Below, in pieces: positions 15,691 to 24,746 of a stretch of DNA of 46,072 nt. The position numbers were made by a program, and so were the translations under genes. Under the pieces are notes generated by a model. It made no database searches. It saw only the letters and a program-made list of their open reading frames with translations, and was not told the origin of the DNA. How positions within the stretch are numbered: the stretch's first letter is position 1; each line of letters begins with the position of its first letter. Source of the DNA: an uncultured Bacillota bacterium (lineage in GTDB: Bacteria > Bacillota > Clostridia > Peptostreptococcales > Anaerovoracaceae); the NCBI GenBank assembly GCA_927441425.1, contig CAKMKG010000049.1, positions 1 through 46,072 of the forward strand, in the 5' to 3' direction.

Positions 15691-16584
15691 CTATTCAACC
15701 GGATTGGAGAGACTTCCAATTCCGTCTATGATACAGGTAACAACGTCACCTCTTTTTAAATATTTCGGCGGAGAAAATCCTTGCCCAACTCCCGAAGGCG
15801 TACCTGTAAGAATAATATCTCCCGGACGCAGTTCATATCCCTTTGATAAGTCACAGATGATGTCCGATACGCCAAACAACAATTGATCCGTATTGGACTG
15901 CTGCCTGAGTTCATCATTGACATATGCACGAATAGGTAAATAGGGAGGATAAGGCAGGCTCTCTTTTGGAACGATCCACGGCCCAGTCGGACAATGGGTT
16001 ACAAGGCTCTTCCCTTTGTACCACTGCATGTGGTTCTGTTGCAAGTCTCGCGCTGAAATATCATTGGCTATCGTATAGCCAAAGATGTAACTCTCGGCCT
16101 CCTCTTGTTTAATATCGATTCCCTTTTTCCCTATGATAACTGCCAGTTCTGCCTCATAATCCAGCTTTTGAGTAATTTTTTCATGACTCAATATTTTTTC
16201 ACTTGGCCCGATGACTGTATGCGTCGCTTTAGTAAAATATATGGGTGCCGATGGTGTGTCGGACCCGATTCCCATGCTTGTAATTTCTTTAATATGGTCC
16301 AGATAATTTTTCCCAAGACAGACAATGTTCCGCATTGGCTCCGGTATTGGTGCTGTCAAGCATAATGAATCAATCGGTAGCCCCTGTGAAGTTTTCTCTC
16401 TAAAAAACTCTTTGATCTCTTCCCACCATTGAACTTGATATAGTTGGATGAATCTGTTCATGTTTCTGATTGGTACCATACTTTGCTGTTCAAAGAAATC
16501 GTCCATCACATATGCAACTTCTTTATCTCTATCTATATAGACTAGAGATATCTGTCCGTCAATTTTCACACTCCCAAAAGCCAT
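15691..16584 (-). CDS. Fumarylacetoacetate hydrolase (FAH) family protein
   Basis: 297 residues. A divergent N-terminal region (about 1-85) precedes the FAH catalytic fold. Metal ligands are visible in DYEAELAVIIGK (two Glu) and ANDISARDLQ (Asp), with GKSLVTHCPTGPWIV and GDIILTGTPSGVG, the standard family motifs. Members cleave or decarboxylate beta-diketo acids or isomerise hydroxymuconate-type compounds; the substrate here is unknown. It stands alone with no pathway genes beside it. AAGGAGG precedes either a GTG (16587) or the chosen ATG. Confidence 0.85.
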   Translation of the reverse strand: MAFGSVKIDGQISLVYIDRDKEVAYVMDDFFEQQSMVPIRNMNRFIQLYQVQWWEEIKEFFREKTSQGLPIDSLCLTAPIPEPMRNIVCLGKNYLDHIKEITSMGIGSDTPSAPIYFTKATHTVIGPSEKILSHEKITQKLDYEAELAVIIGKKGIDIKQEEAESYIFGYTIANDISARDLQQNHMQWYKGKSLVTHCPTGPWIVPKESLPYPPYLPIRAYVNDELRQQSNTDQLLFGVSDIICDLSKGYELRPGDIILTGTPSGVGQGFSPPKYLKRGDVVTCIIDGIGSLSNPVE

Positions 16585-16647
16585 CACATGAGCCTCCTTA
16601 ATATTCCAATTATTCGTTGCTTAGCAAACCTTCTATGATATCCTTTT

Positions 16648-17937
16648 TCACTCAACCACCATCACCGAATTATAAAAAACCACATACCCCTCTTCCGGCA
16701 CCACCACAGCAGTCTCGCCGATTACTTCCGTATCGTTGCTGATTTCCTCATCAAAGATGGAGTAATATCTCCCCTTCGTATCTTCCTTCACCGGTGACAC
16801 CGTATACGTCCCCGGCCCAATATCTTTTCCGATCTTATATTTTCCGCTGAGTAAAATCCCGTCCTTTGCTTTCACCGGGTTGACATTCTCAGCTGCTGTG
16901 AATCGATGATCACTGACCAGCGTGTCCCACTCATTCAGCTGAATTGTCATACAGTATAGCTCATCACTCAGGCAGGTATCATCATTTACAACGATACTAC
17001 CGGGCTCCAGCATCTCCCCGGTCCAAAAGAAGTATTCTCCTGCCGGGATGTCTACCCCTGCCTTATACTCTCCCGCATCAAAGGCTTCCGGATTTTCCAC
17101 GGAAAACGTCACCGACGGTTCGTAGCTCGCTGAATTTGTTACCGGTGGTTTGGGTTCTTCTCCCACATCATTTGGCTCTGCACCATCCCTCGGAATCAGG
17201 GTACTGATAAAAATGGCAGCCGCAACAAAAAGGATTGCGATGAGATGTTTTACGATTTTCCCGTACTTCCTGCTCCCCTTGACCGGTACCTCCGCATCCG
17301 CCGCCGCATCATCCTCATCCGAAACCATAACAGCAACACTGATATCGCCCTTCGTATCCTTTATAAAATATTTGTCAATATTATCTGCAAGGGCCTCGCT
17401 TACCGTTTCTTCGTCATATTCCCTCAGCCATTCAAAAAAAGTGCCGCAGGCAGGAGATAGATTGCCCGTCCCAGATTCATATAAACTCTGACAGGCTCCT
17501 TCGCTCAGCAGCATAAATCCAAAGGGTTCCTTCAGCTCACCTTTATAAACTCTCAGGCTTGCGAGATCATCCTTCGATTCAGGCTTCGATAATACCAAGC
17601 AGCTCCCGTTCAATCCGGCAATCAGCCCCTCGCCCATATGTCCTGCCAGATAATGATTCTCCTTCACCGCAACAATCAGCAAATTGTTGTCCTTGCCGGA
17701 AAGCCCCTGTAGCTTTTCCAGAATTGCCGTCTTTATAAGTCCATCTTCCGAAGCATTTAGTTCATCAAAATGTTCTGACAACAGCGTTGACGCGACTTCT
17801 GCCATTCTCCCGGGATCAGCAAGGGAAAACACTGCAACACCGTTCTCATGAACAGTTTTGATCGTATCCTTACCCTCTCTTTTCAGACCGTTGCTCGAGT
17901 TTCCCGGCGCGATTCCAACAGCATACTTATAGTTCAT
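16648..17937 (-). CDS. Membrane PP2C-like pseudophosphatase with extracellular beta domains
   Basis: About 429 residues. The N-terminal 215 residues follow the order of a PP2C-type phosphatase, but metal-binding aspartates are altered: the ADG motif reads LADPGRM, GDG reads GHMGEGLIAG, and SDG reads LLSEGA. A basic segment and one transmembrane helix (about 228-248) lead to an outside region with two copies of a short motif (AGVDIPAGEYFFWTG and IGKDIGPGTYTVSPV). It looks like a signalling protein whose cytoplasmic phosphatase-like domain lost catalysis and whose outer part binds something in the wall. The start ATG follows GAGGTGG. The gene stands alone. Confidence 0.65.
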   Translation of the reverse strand: MNYKYAVGIAPGNSSNGLKREGKDTIKTVHENGVAVFSLADPGRMAEVASTLLSEHFDELNASEDGLIKTAILEKLQGLSGKDNNLLIVAVKENHYLAGHMGEGLIAGLNGSCLVLSKPESKDDLASLRVYKGELKEPFGFMLLSEGACQSLYESGTGNLSPACGTFFEWLREYDEETVSEALADNIDKYFIKDTKGDISVAVMVSDEDDAAADAEVPVKGSRKYGKIVKHLIAILFVAAAIFISTLIPRDGAEPNDVGEEPKPPVTNSASYEPSVTFSVENPEAFDAGEYKAGVDIPAGEYFFWTGEMLEPGSIVVNDDTCLSDELYCMTIQLNEWDTLVSDHRFTAAENVNPVKAKDGILLSGKYKIGKDIGPGTYTVSPVKEDTKGRYYSIFDEEISNDTEVIGETAVVVPEEGYVVFYNSVMVVE

Positions 17938-18005
17938 ATCCACCTCGTATCGACTAACCGTAATTTTACCGTTCTATCATAGTATACCTTATCTCTCGAT
18001 TCGTG

Positions 18006-19646
18006 TTAATCTCCATTTTTCAGCAGATAAAGGATCGTATCATACACCAAAGCCGGCGCTACTTTGAAGGAGTAATCTCTTTCAATGCGTTCCGTAAATT
18101 GATGTGCGTCTTTTCCATATGGCCCGATATTGACAACCGGCAGTGCCAGTTTCTGCATCTCAGGGATCGGAAGAATATATCTTGATCCATAAGCAGGCAT
18201 ATTGTTTTCCAGGGCTAAAATCCGATCATCTCCGGGAGCAGACGTAAAGCTCAAATCTGAGATATATGGATAGAATTTCTTGTCTATGATTTTATACTGT
18301 CCTTCATGTTTTCTCGTCACGTGCTCAATCACATCAAGAAGCTTCGCTTCCTTCGGTGTTGTTCCGCTCACATAATTATGAGGGTAATACGGGGGAGAAT
18401 AGTATAAAATAACAACCGGATCCTTGCAGGACCATAGGCCATGGACTTTGTCGACAATTTTCTGCCCAAATAAGCGTTCGTCTATGGTGTTATCCTGCAT
18501 CAATTTCTTTTTTAAATCTGCAATGATGAGGTCCAGTGCTTCTCCTCGTTCTGCTTTTACCTCTTCATAAAGCTCCTGATAGGTCATTGCCTTCGCTTTC
18601 CATGGGAGTCTTTTATATTCCATACCGCTTGCTTTGCAGTAAACATTGAAACGCTCATTCAGCAGGTTTATCACATCGGAAAAAGCTTGCTGTGCCGCCT
18701 GCCGCAAATTCTCCATAATTTCATCCGGCGTACTCCTATGAGTAGCATAATTGAAATAAAGATTTGCTGTTTTTGCAATCTGGACGGAATACTCTTCCTT
18801 CAGGTCCCGTTGCTGCAGTGTGATAGGGGGTAACGAAACTTCCCCATCTGCAACATCTGAGTACGCGACATTTTTATTAATTTTGTTAATAATTGCGCCG
18901 GCGATTTGATTTGGATCAAGGCCATTAAAGGGATCTCCCACATGGGTCTCTTTTCCCACTACATAAAAGGAGGGCATCAGTTTGCCTACCGTTCCTATAT
19001 AAACATAGCGATTAGGATCCTTTTCATAACGCGGTGCGGTGTAATCTGTGTCGATGACTGCCAGGTAATCATGTCCTTCTTTTTCTTGCCTCCGTATGAG
19101 TTCATGGACGAAGGATAACATCCCTCCCGAGTTGCCCTCTTCGTCTCCAACCGCAGCAAAGATGATGTTGCCTTCAAAGTTTTTGATATCTCGTGAAATA
19201 TGCTCCATAATTGCAATAATGATTGCAACCCCACATTTCATATCGAGAACGCCTCGTCCAAAGAGCCAGTCTCCGGAGCCCAAATCATTTCTTGCATCCT
19301 CTGAGATCGTTACATGCTTCAGCGCTTCCATCAGCTTGTCCGGTTGAATCGCCAACTCTTTCAGGTCACCATAATCACTGACACCTACCGTATCCGTATG
19401 CCCAATCATTACGACAGTTTTATCGCTGGCGCATTTTTCCCCTTTTAGTGAAGCCACTACGCTGAATCGCCCCAGAGGATCATTTAAAAATGGCAGTCTG
19501 CTGAGATGCTGCGGGTTTTCTTTCCAATACGAAATGCTTGAGAAAATCTGATAAACCTTCTCGCTCATAACAAGTTCATCTGCTGTCCCTACGACACTTC
19601 GACAGCCGACCATGTCTAGGGTCAATTCATGAATGCGTTTTTCCAT
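18006..19646 (-). CDS. rocB: M20-family metallopeptidase, RocB-like
   Basis: 546 residues, close to the about 560 of Bacillus RocB. Zinc-site motifs of the M20 family are present: GHTDTVG, VLDMKCG, GDEEGNSGG and the C-terminal AHQFTERI. RocB belongs to the arginine/ornithine utilisation regulon in Bacillus, but its exact reaction is not established; here no other roc genes lie nearby. Cytoplasmic, no signal peptide. AGGTAAAG precedes the ATG. The name rests on overall pattern and length. Confidence 0.75.
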   Translation of the reverse strand: MEKRIHELTLDMVGCRSVVGTADELVMSEKVYQIFSSISYWKENPQHLSRLPFLNDPLGRFSVVASLKGEKCASDKTVVMIGHTDTVGVSDYGDLKELAIQPDKLMEALKHVTISEDARNDLGSGDWLFGRGVLDMKCGVAIIIAIMEHISRDIKNFEGNIIFAAVGDEEGNSGGMLSFVHELIRRQEKEGHDYLAVIDTDYTAPRYEKDPNRYVYIGTVGKLMPSFYVVGKETHVGDPFNGLDPNQIAGAIINKINKNVAYSDVADGEVSLPPITLQQRDLKEEYSVQIAKTANLYFNYATHRSTPDEIMENLRQAAQQAFSDVINLLNERFNVYCKASGMEYKRLPWKAKAMTYQELYEEVKAERGEALDLIIADLKKKLMQDNTIDERLFGQKIVDKVHGLWSCKDPVVILYYSPPYYPHNYVSGTTPKEAKLLDVIEHVTRKHEGQYKIIDKKFYPYISDLSFTSAPGDDRILALENNMPAYGSRYILPIPEMQKLALPVVNIGPYGKDAHQFTERIERDYSFKVAPALVYDTILYLLKNGD

Positions 19647-19789
19647 TCTTTACCTCACAGGCCAATAATCATTGCTTGAACATTATATAATATTTCACGT
19701 TCTACGCAAGAATTATTTATGATTATCATATTATAATGAGAGGAACCGTTAAACGCTACCGAAAACGGAAATAAGGAGATATTGCAAGG

Positions 19790-20380
19790 ATGATATCGAA
19801 GGAGCAGGATCAAGAGCCTACTGTATCGTATGGATATTTAAATTTGGTAAGAAGCTATAGAAATTTGATGGCTCAATTGGCTTACCTTACCAGAATCTAT
19901 TTTTCATCTGTATACTCAGGATTCGGTAATGCGGAAGCCATCGCAAAAAAACTGTACAGCTTGCCGAACAGGTTTCAGGAAAAAGCCGAACTAATTTTTG
20001 GTTCCCCATTAAGCGAAGAATTTTTGAACCTATTATCTCTTCATGTTTTATATGTTCAATCCTTAGCAAATGCATTGGTTATTGGCGATCAAAATGCTGC
20101 AAATTACGCTACGCAGCTTTTATATCAGAATGCAGATAATATTGCCTCTCAGTTCGCCAAGATGAACCCATTCTGGGACGAAATGCAATGGAAAACACTG
20201 CTGTACAATTACATTAACTTGGTTATTCAAGATGCAGTGGCCTTGGGTGCACGAGAATTTGAGACAGAGCTGGATATCTTTGAGCGAATGCTGCTGGCGG
20301 CTCTGGCAATGGGAGATTATCAGGCGGAAGGACTTTATCAGTACATTACGGCCGGAATCGCAAGGCCTGGAATCACCTAG
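19790..20380 (+). CDS. All-helical protein of a family often mislabelled acetylglutamate kinase
   Basis: 196 residues, predicted almost entirely helical. Recurrent features are YLTRIYFSSVYSG, LPNRFQEKAELIFG, LLSLHVLYVQSLANALVIGDQNAA and QNADNIASQFAKMNPFWDE. This pattern recalls a Firmicute family that appears in databases as acetylglutamate kinase without any kinase motif; no nucleotide site is visible here. Function unknown. AAGGAG lies upstream of the ATG. Monocistronic, convergent to nothing. Confidence 0.6.
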   Translation: MISKEQDQEPTVSYGYLNLVRSYRNLMAQLAYLTRIYFSSVYSGFGNAEAIAKKLYSLPNRFQEKAELIFGSPLSEEFLNLLSLHVLYVQSLANALVIGDQNAANYATQLLYQNADNIASQFAKMNPFWDEMQWKTLLYNYINLVIQDAVALGAREFETELDIFERMLLAALAMGDYQAEGLYQYITAGIARPGIT

Positions 20381-20413
20381 CATCATAATAAAACTCCCTG
20401 ATCCTGATTAAGC

Positions 20414-20448
20414 TCTATTATAACATTAGCAGTTAATGTTATAATAGA
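20414..20448 (+). promoter_or_regulatory. ndpA: 15-bp inverted repeat overlapping an extended -10 promoter
   Basis: Perfect arms TCTATTATAACATTA and TAATGTTATAATAGA with a 5-nt loop. The right arm contains TG-T-TATAAT (20437-20445), an extended -10 box about 33 nt before the nucleoid-associated protein gene. The repeat has no U run, so an operator or autoregulatory site is more likely than a terminator. Confidence 0.5.
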
Positions 20449-20477
20449 TTGAAATATATCAAAAACAGGAGTAGAAC

Positions 20478-21479
20478 ATGGAAGAAATCACACTAGAAAA
20501 ATCAATCCTGCATATCTTGGACTCAAATGTGGGTACACCCGTCCTCTCCGATCGTCTATTGCCCTCAGATGAGTCTACTGATTTTTTCAGCAAGCATATC
20601 GAGAAATTATTAGGGGATAGCGAGATTAAGGAGTGCATTTTTGAAGACGAGGAGCATCCGATCAGAGCGTCCATCGCACAGAGTAACGAGGAAAGCTTTA
20701 TCTCCGCCACCCACCAAATGGCAACGGGACTCTACCGTATTATGACTTCAAATGTCGATATCCCCTCCGCCGATGTCCTTTTTACCATTTTCAGATACAA
20801 AAATGATACCTATTTAGGCATCCTGAAATTGAACTATAAAGAAGCCTACACCCATAGTCTCGTCCATAACGAGGACACGACGGCAACCAGTGTCATCAAG
20901 TACAAGGCACTCTTTGCAAACGAAGCCCAAAAGGTCGATGAATGTATCTTCGTCAACCTGAAGAATTACACCATAAAAATCAAAGAAAAAAAATATGAAA
21001 TCAACGGTCAGAAGGACTACTATCTTTCCAGCCAATTTATGAAAACACAGCCCGCACGTTCCTATAAGGAGCAGTATCGTCTGGTTGAGAAGTCAGCCGA
21101 ACAGATTGTAAAGAAGTTTTATACCGACGACACCTTGAAGCAGGCCGAAGTAAAAATGGCCATTAAAAATACTGTGGACAGAAATCTGGAGATCAATATC
21201 GACGATCTCAGCAAGGCTGCCTTTCACGATAGTCCGGACATGCAATCCCAGTATAAGCAGGAGCTTTCACAAAAAGGCTTTACCGAGAAAAAGATAAAGA
21301 TCAATCAGCAGATCTATAACGAATTGGAAAGAAGCCATAAAATCATCACGGATATGGGAATCAAAATGGAGATCCCCTCCGATCTGATGAAGGATAAAAA
21401 TAAAGTTGAGTTCTTTGTAAATCAGGATGGGACAATGTCGATCATGATTAAAAACATTAACGAAGTAAAGAGCAGGTAA
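20478..21479 (+). CDS. ndpA: Nucleoid-associated protein, NdpA/YejK family
   Basis: 333 residues across the whole 37-kDa nucleoid-associated family: N-terminal ILHILDSNVGTPVLSD, central TIFRYKNDTYLGILKLNYKEAY, and the characteristic LKNYTIKIKEKKYEINGQKDYYLSSQF. These cytoplasmic proteins associate with DNA; the mechanism is not well defined. AGGAG precedes the ATG by 7 nt. The S41 peptidase gene follows after 4 nt. A 40-bp scar matching its 3' end is found at 31375. Confidence 0.8.
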   Translation: MEEITLEKSILHILDSNVGTPVLSDRLLPSDESTDFFSKHIEKLLGDSEIKECIFEDEEHPIRASIAQSNEESFISATHQMATGLYRIMTSNVDIPSADVLFTIFRYKNDTYLGILKLNYKEAYTHSLVHNEDTTATSVIKYKALFANEAQKVDECIFVNLKNYTIKIKEKKYEINGQKDYYLSSQFMKTQPARSYKEQYRLVEKSAEQIVKKFYTDDTLKQAEVKMAIKNTVDRNLEINIDDLSKAAFHDSPDMQSQYKQELSQKGFTEKKIKINQQIYNELERSHKIITDMGIKMEIPSDLMKDKNKVEFFVNQDGTMSIMIKNINEVKSR

Positions 21480-21483
21480 TGAA

Positions 21484-22677
21484 ATGAAAGATGTGAGAAT
21501 CGAAAAATGGGAGCAGGATCTTGATCAGCTTGCAGAGTCGTTACCAAGCAAACATAAAAATCTTTTTTATAAAATGAAGCGTGAGTCATTTTACAAAAGG
21601 ATTGACCGGCTGAAAAGTGAACTGAGTACGTTGGATAATATCGAAATACTTGTAAGCATCTGCAAAATAGTTGCCGCCGCAAGGGATGCCCACACCTCCG
21701 TCCTGTTCCCCGCAAGAGAATTTCTTCCTTTTAAGGTTTATTGCTTTGAAGAAGGAATCTATACTCTGGCAGCGACTTCCGGACAAGCTGACTTGGTCAA
21801 CTGTAAGGTTGAACGGATCAACGGGATGGCAATTGATCAAGTTGTCAAGCTCTTTAAAAAGGTGGTTTCACACGAAAACGATTTGTTCTTTCGGTCCCAG
21901 CTCCCGGATTATTTATGTGCTGTGGATATTTTATACGGATTGGAAATAGTAGACGAAACCAGCGAAGTGGTCCTTGATATAACAGGAACAGACGGCGTTT
22001 CGTTCCGTGCAGTCGTGCCTTCGGTTTCTTCTGATGAATATCATGGCATTTTGACAGAAACCGGCTCCGACATGGATAGGATCCCCCTTTACAGAAGAAA
22101 TGGTGATCAACCGTATTGGAGCGTTATGCTCGATGATGATAAAACACTTTATTTCAATTATAACAGCTGCCGAGAAATGGCGGATGAGAGCCTTGGTGAT
22201 TTTACCGAAGCAATCATGAATCGGATCGAGCAAAATGATGTGGAACGTCTGATTCTGGATTTGAGAAACAATCGCGGAGGCAATTCCACGCTCCTGGAGC
22301 CCTTTATCGATAAAATCAGGAAATGCGAAAAAATTAATCGTGAGGGCGGTTTGTACGTTGTGATTGGACGGGATACCTTTTCTTCTGCGTTATTGAATGC
22401 CTTTGCGATGAAAAATAAGACAAAAGCAATTTTCATCGGAGAGCCCACAGGAGGGAAGCCAAACTGCTACGGCGAGGTGCAGTACATTAAATTGAACAAT
22501 TCAAAGGTTGAAATTCGGTATTCCACCAAGTACTACAAACTCATTCCTAATGATAAGATCCTATCCCTTTCTCCGGATGTGGAGCTGTTGCCTAGGTTTC
22601 AGGATTATATCGAAAACCGCGATCCATGTCTGGAGTACATTTTAGAAAAGAGCAGATCAAAAGGCAGTCAAATTTGA
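21484..22677 (+). CDS. S41-family (tail-specific type) serine peptidase, cytoplasmic
   Basis: 397 residues without signal peptide. The N-terminal half includes AARDAHTSVLFPA and a PDZ-like stretch (VERINGMAIDQVVKLF). The catalytic half has LILDLRNNRGGNSTLLEPF (about 256-275), the nucleophile-containing GRDTFSSALLNA (about 297-308) and GEPTGGKPNCYGE, typical of S41 proteins. It probably degrades peptides in the cytoplasm. It is co-transcribed with the nucleoid-associated protein and ends in a terminator that overlaps its stop codon. Confidence 0.82.
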   Translation: MKDVRIEKWEQDLDQLAESLPSKHKNLFYKMKRESFYKRIDRLKSELSTLDNIEILVSICKIVAAARDAHTSVLFPAREFLPFKVYCFEEGIYTLAATSGQADLVNCKVERINGMAIDQVVKLFKKVVSHENDLFFRSQLPDYLCAVDILYGLEIVDETSEVVLDITGTDGVSFRAVVPSVSSDEYHGILTETGSDMDRIPLYRRNGDQPYWSVMLDDDKTLYFNYNSCREMADESLGDFTEAIMNRIEQNDVERLILDLRNNRGGNSTLLEPFIDKIRKCEKINREGGLYVVIGRDTFSSALLNAFAMKNKTKAIFIGEPTGGKPNCYGEVQYIKLNNSKVEIRYSTKYYKLIPNDKILSLSPDVELLPRFQDYIENRDPCLEYILEKSRSKGSQI

Positions 22678-22687
22678 CTGCCTTTTT
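22659..22687 (+). terminator. Intrinsic terminator of the ndpA/S41 operon
   Basis: AAAAGGCAGTCAAA/TTTGACTGCCTTTT, a perfect palindrome that includes the stop codon, followed by T. Confidence 0.85.
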
Positions 22688-22753
22688 CATCGTTCTGTCT
22701 TTTGTATATTTTGAGGAGAAATGAAAAACAAAATACTTGGTAACGTCCATTCC

Positions 22754-23611
22754 CTACCCTTTTACACTGCCTAACGTGATGCCACGTATAATGTATCTGG
22801 AAAGCAGCAGGTAGACGATAACAACAGGGACGATGGCAATGGTGATCATCATATACACCTGCCCCATGTCGAACTTTAGAAAATCCGCATTCCGCAACTG
22901 CGCAATCAGCAGCGGCACCGTCTTATTCTCCGCCGATTTCAAGATGAGGGATGGAACAAAATAGTTGTTCCATGCAGTGACAAAGGTAAAGATCCCCTGT
23001 ACGGCGATGGCCGGTTTCATGATGGGAAGCACGATAAGGTTGAAGGTGCGAAATTCGTTGGAACCGTCAATCCGGGCTGCCTCCACAATTTCGATGGGCA
23101 GTGTTGCTTCCATATACTGTTTCATGAAGAAGAACACGATGGGCGAAGCCGCGGAGGGCAGGATAAGCGGAAGGAAGGTGTCCATCAGGTTGAAGGTTCC
23201 AATCAATCTCACAAAACCGAGAGCCGTCACCTGGGCCGGCACCATCATGATCATCATAATAAACGCAAATGCTGCCCTTTTGAAACGAAAATCGTAGGCA
23301 TGGATCGCATAGGCTGTCAACGCTGAGAAATAGGTCGTAATCAGTGCGGTGGAGCCGGAAACGAACAGGCTGTTAAAAATTGCTTTCACTACAGGCAAAT
23401 TCTCGTTTGCAAGGAGGTTTTGCAGGTTGTATCCAAAGGAACCACCCGGCAGGAATGCAAAGCCCTTTTGAATATCAGGATGAGAACGAGTGGAATTTAT
23501 GATGAGTACATAAAAGGAAAACAAGCACATCGCCGATATCAGGATGAGAATAATATAGCATGCGGTTCTGGTCAGCCTTAACTGCAGGCGCGCAGCATCG
23601 TTTTGGTTCAT
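22754..23611 (-). CDS. Carbohydrate ABC transporter permease, MalG type
   Basis: 285 residues with six predicted transmembrane helices. The EAA loop that docks to the ATPase reads EAARIDGSNEFRTFNLIVLP. It pairs with the MalF-type permease, whose gene overlaps by 4 nt, and with the solute-binding lipoprotein upstream. No ATPase gene is nearby, so a shared MsmK-type ATPase elsewhere must energise it. GGAGG is 9 nt before the ATG. Substrate is inferred from the divergent GH94/GH1 genes to be cellobiose or cello-oligosaccharides. Confidence 0.9.
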   Translation of the reverse strand: MNQNDAARLQLRLTRTACYIILILISAMCLFSFYVLIINSTRSHPDIQKGFAFLPGGSFGYNLQNLLANENLPVVKAIFNSLFVSGSTALITTYFSALTAYAIHAYDFRFKRAAFAFIMMIMMVPAQVTALGFVRLIGTFNLMDTFLPLILPSAASPIVFFFMKQYMEATLPIEIVEAARIDGSNEFRTFNLIVLPIMKPAIAVQGIFTFVTAWNNYFVPSLILKSAENKTVPLLIAQLRNADFLKFDMGQVYMMITIAIVPVVIVYLLLSRYIIRGITLGSVKG

Positions 23612-24585
23612 CGTCCGGCACCTCCCCTTTGCAGTTTGCGTTCCTTGCGCTGCTTTCTCTGTTCCCGTGTCAGCGTGTCATATACGACAAAGCTCAGCAC
23701 GCCGCTGATCACGAGCAGCATTACGCTCAGTGCACCACCCAGTCCGTAGTTCTTGCTGTATAAATGGTTGTTCAGGAGCATGATCAAGGTTGTGCTCGTT
23801 CTGTCCGGATTACCGCCCCCATTGGTCAGAATCTGCGGTACATCAAACAGCTGCAAGCCGCCGATTAGCGAGGTGATGAGCACATACACAAAGATCGGCT
23901 TTAACAGCGGCATGGTTATGAGCCAGAACACTTGGGCCGGTTTTGCGCCGTCGATCTCCGCGGCTTCGATCAGCGATGTATCGATGCCCATAATACCCGC
24001 CATAAGCAGGATTGTGGTATTTCCGAACCATAGAAGGAAGTTCATCGCGATAATCAGCCCCCGGGTACCCGCAACCTCAGACATGAAACGGTAAGGCTTT
24101 TCGAGAATACCAAGGTGTACCAGAATGTCATTCATGGGCCCGGCATCGGAAAACAATACAAAGAATAGCATAGCAAAGGCAGATGCCATGATCAGGTTGG
24201 GAAGATAAATGATGGTCTTGAACATACCCGTTGCGCGAAGGCGCAGCCGCAGGTTTGTAAACCAGCTCGCCAGAAGCAGCGAGATGAAAATTTGCGGAAT
24301 AAAGCCGAGAACCCAGATCAGGATGGTATTGCCAAAGTACTTTCCGATGTTGCTTTCAAGAAGCGTTCCGTAGTTTTTAAATCCTACAAAGTTTGGACCG
24401 ATCTGTGTCAATCCAGACATGTAATTTTCAAAGAAACTGTAATAGAATACCGAAACAAGAGGTACAAGTGAGAATACGATGTACACAAGAAAAAACGGAA
24501 TCAGAAATATGTATCCCCATTTCGCGTAATTGATGGATCCGGTCTTTTTTCGGATGGCCGTCGCTTGGTTATTAACGGTACTCAC
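23608..24585 (-). CDS. Carbohydrate ABC transporter permease, MalF type
   Basis: About 325 residues, six transmembrane helices, and the EAA motif EAAEIDGAKPAQVFWLITMPLLKP. Start: GTG 6 nt after GAGGTG fits best; an ATG 18 nt upstream (24603) has a weak CAGGA. It overlaps the MalG-type gene by 4 nt (translational coupling). The 160 bp before it, after the binding-protein gene, contain a hairpin that may reduce permease expression relative to the binding protein. Confidence 0.9.
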   Translation of the reverse strand: MSTVNNQATAIRKKTGSINYAKWGYIFLIPFFLVYIVFSLVPLVSVFYYSFFENYMSGLTQIGPNFVGFKNYGTLLESNIGKYFGNTILIWVLGFIPQIFISLLLASWFTNLRLRLRATGMFKTIIYLPNLIMASAFAMLFFVLFSDAGPMNDILVHLGILEKPYRFMSEVAGTRGLIIAMNFLLWFGNTTILLMAGIMGIDTSLIEAAEIDGAKPAQVFWLITMPLLKPIFVYVLITSLIGGLQLFDVPQILTNGGGNPDRTSTTLIMLLNNHLYSKNYGLGGALSVMLLVISGVLSFVVYDTLTREQRKQRKERKLQRGGAGR

Positions 24586-24670
24586 TGCTTTCACCTCAAT
24601 CATAATAATCCTGCCAAATATAGAATCGTATGTTTTTGCGTATTGAAACCCCGAATGAAGATAATAGAAC

Positions 24671-24702
24671 GCAGGATAAGGTATGGAGACACCTTACCCT
24701 GC
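24671..24702 (-). terminator. Intra-operon hairpin behind the binding-protein gene
   Basis: GCAGGATAAGGT and ACCTTACCCTGC pair with one mismatch around an 8-nt loop. No strong U run follows on the minus strand, so it probably attenuates or stabilises mRNA ends instead of fully stopping transcription. Confidence 0.5.
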
Positions 24703-24746
24703 GTGATCAGCCTCTGCGGTAACTTTACCGCGCCCACTGACTATTT

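Noticed and set aside
19790..20380. Acetylglutamate kinase
   Set aside because: No nucleotide-binding or kinase motif; protein is all-helical and too short.
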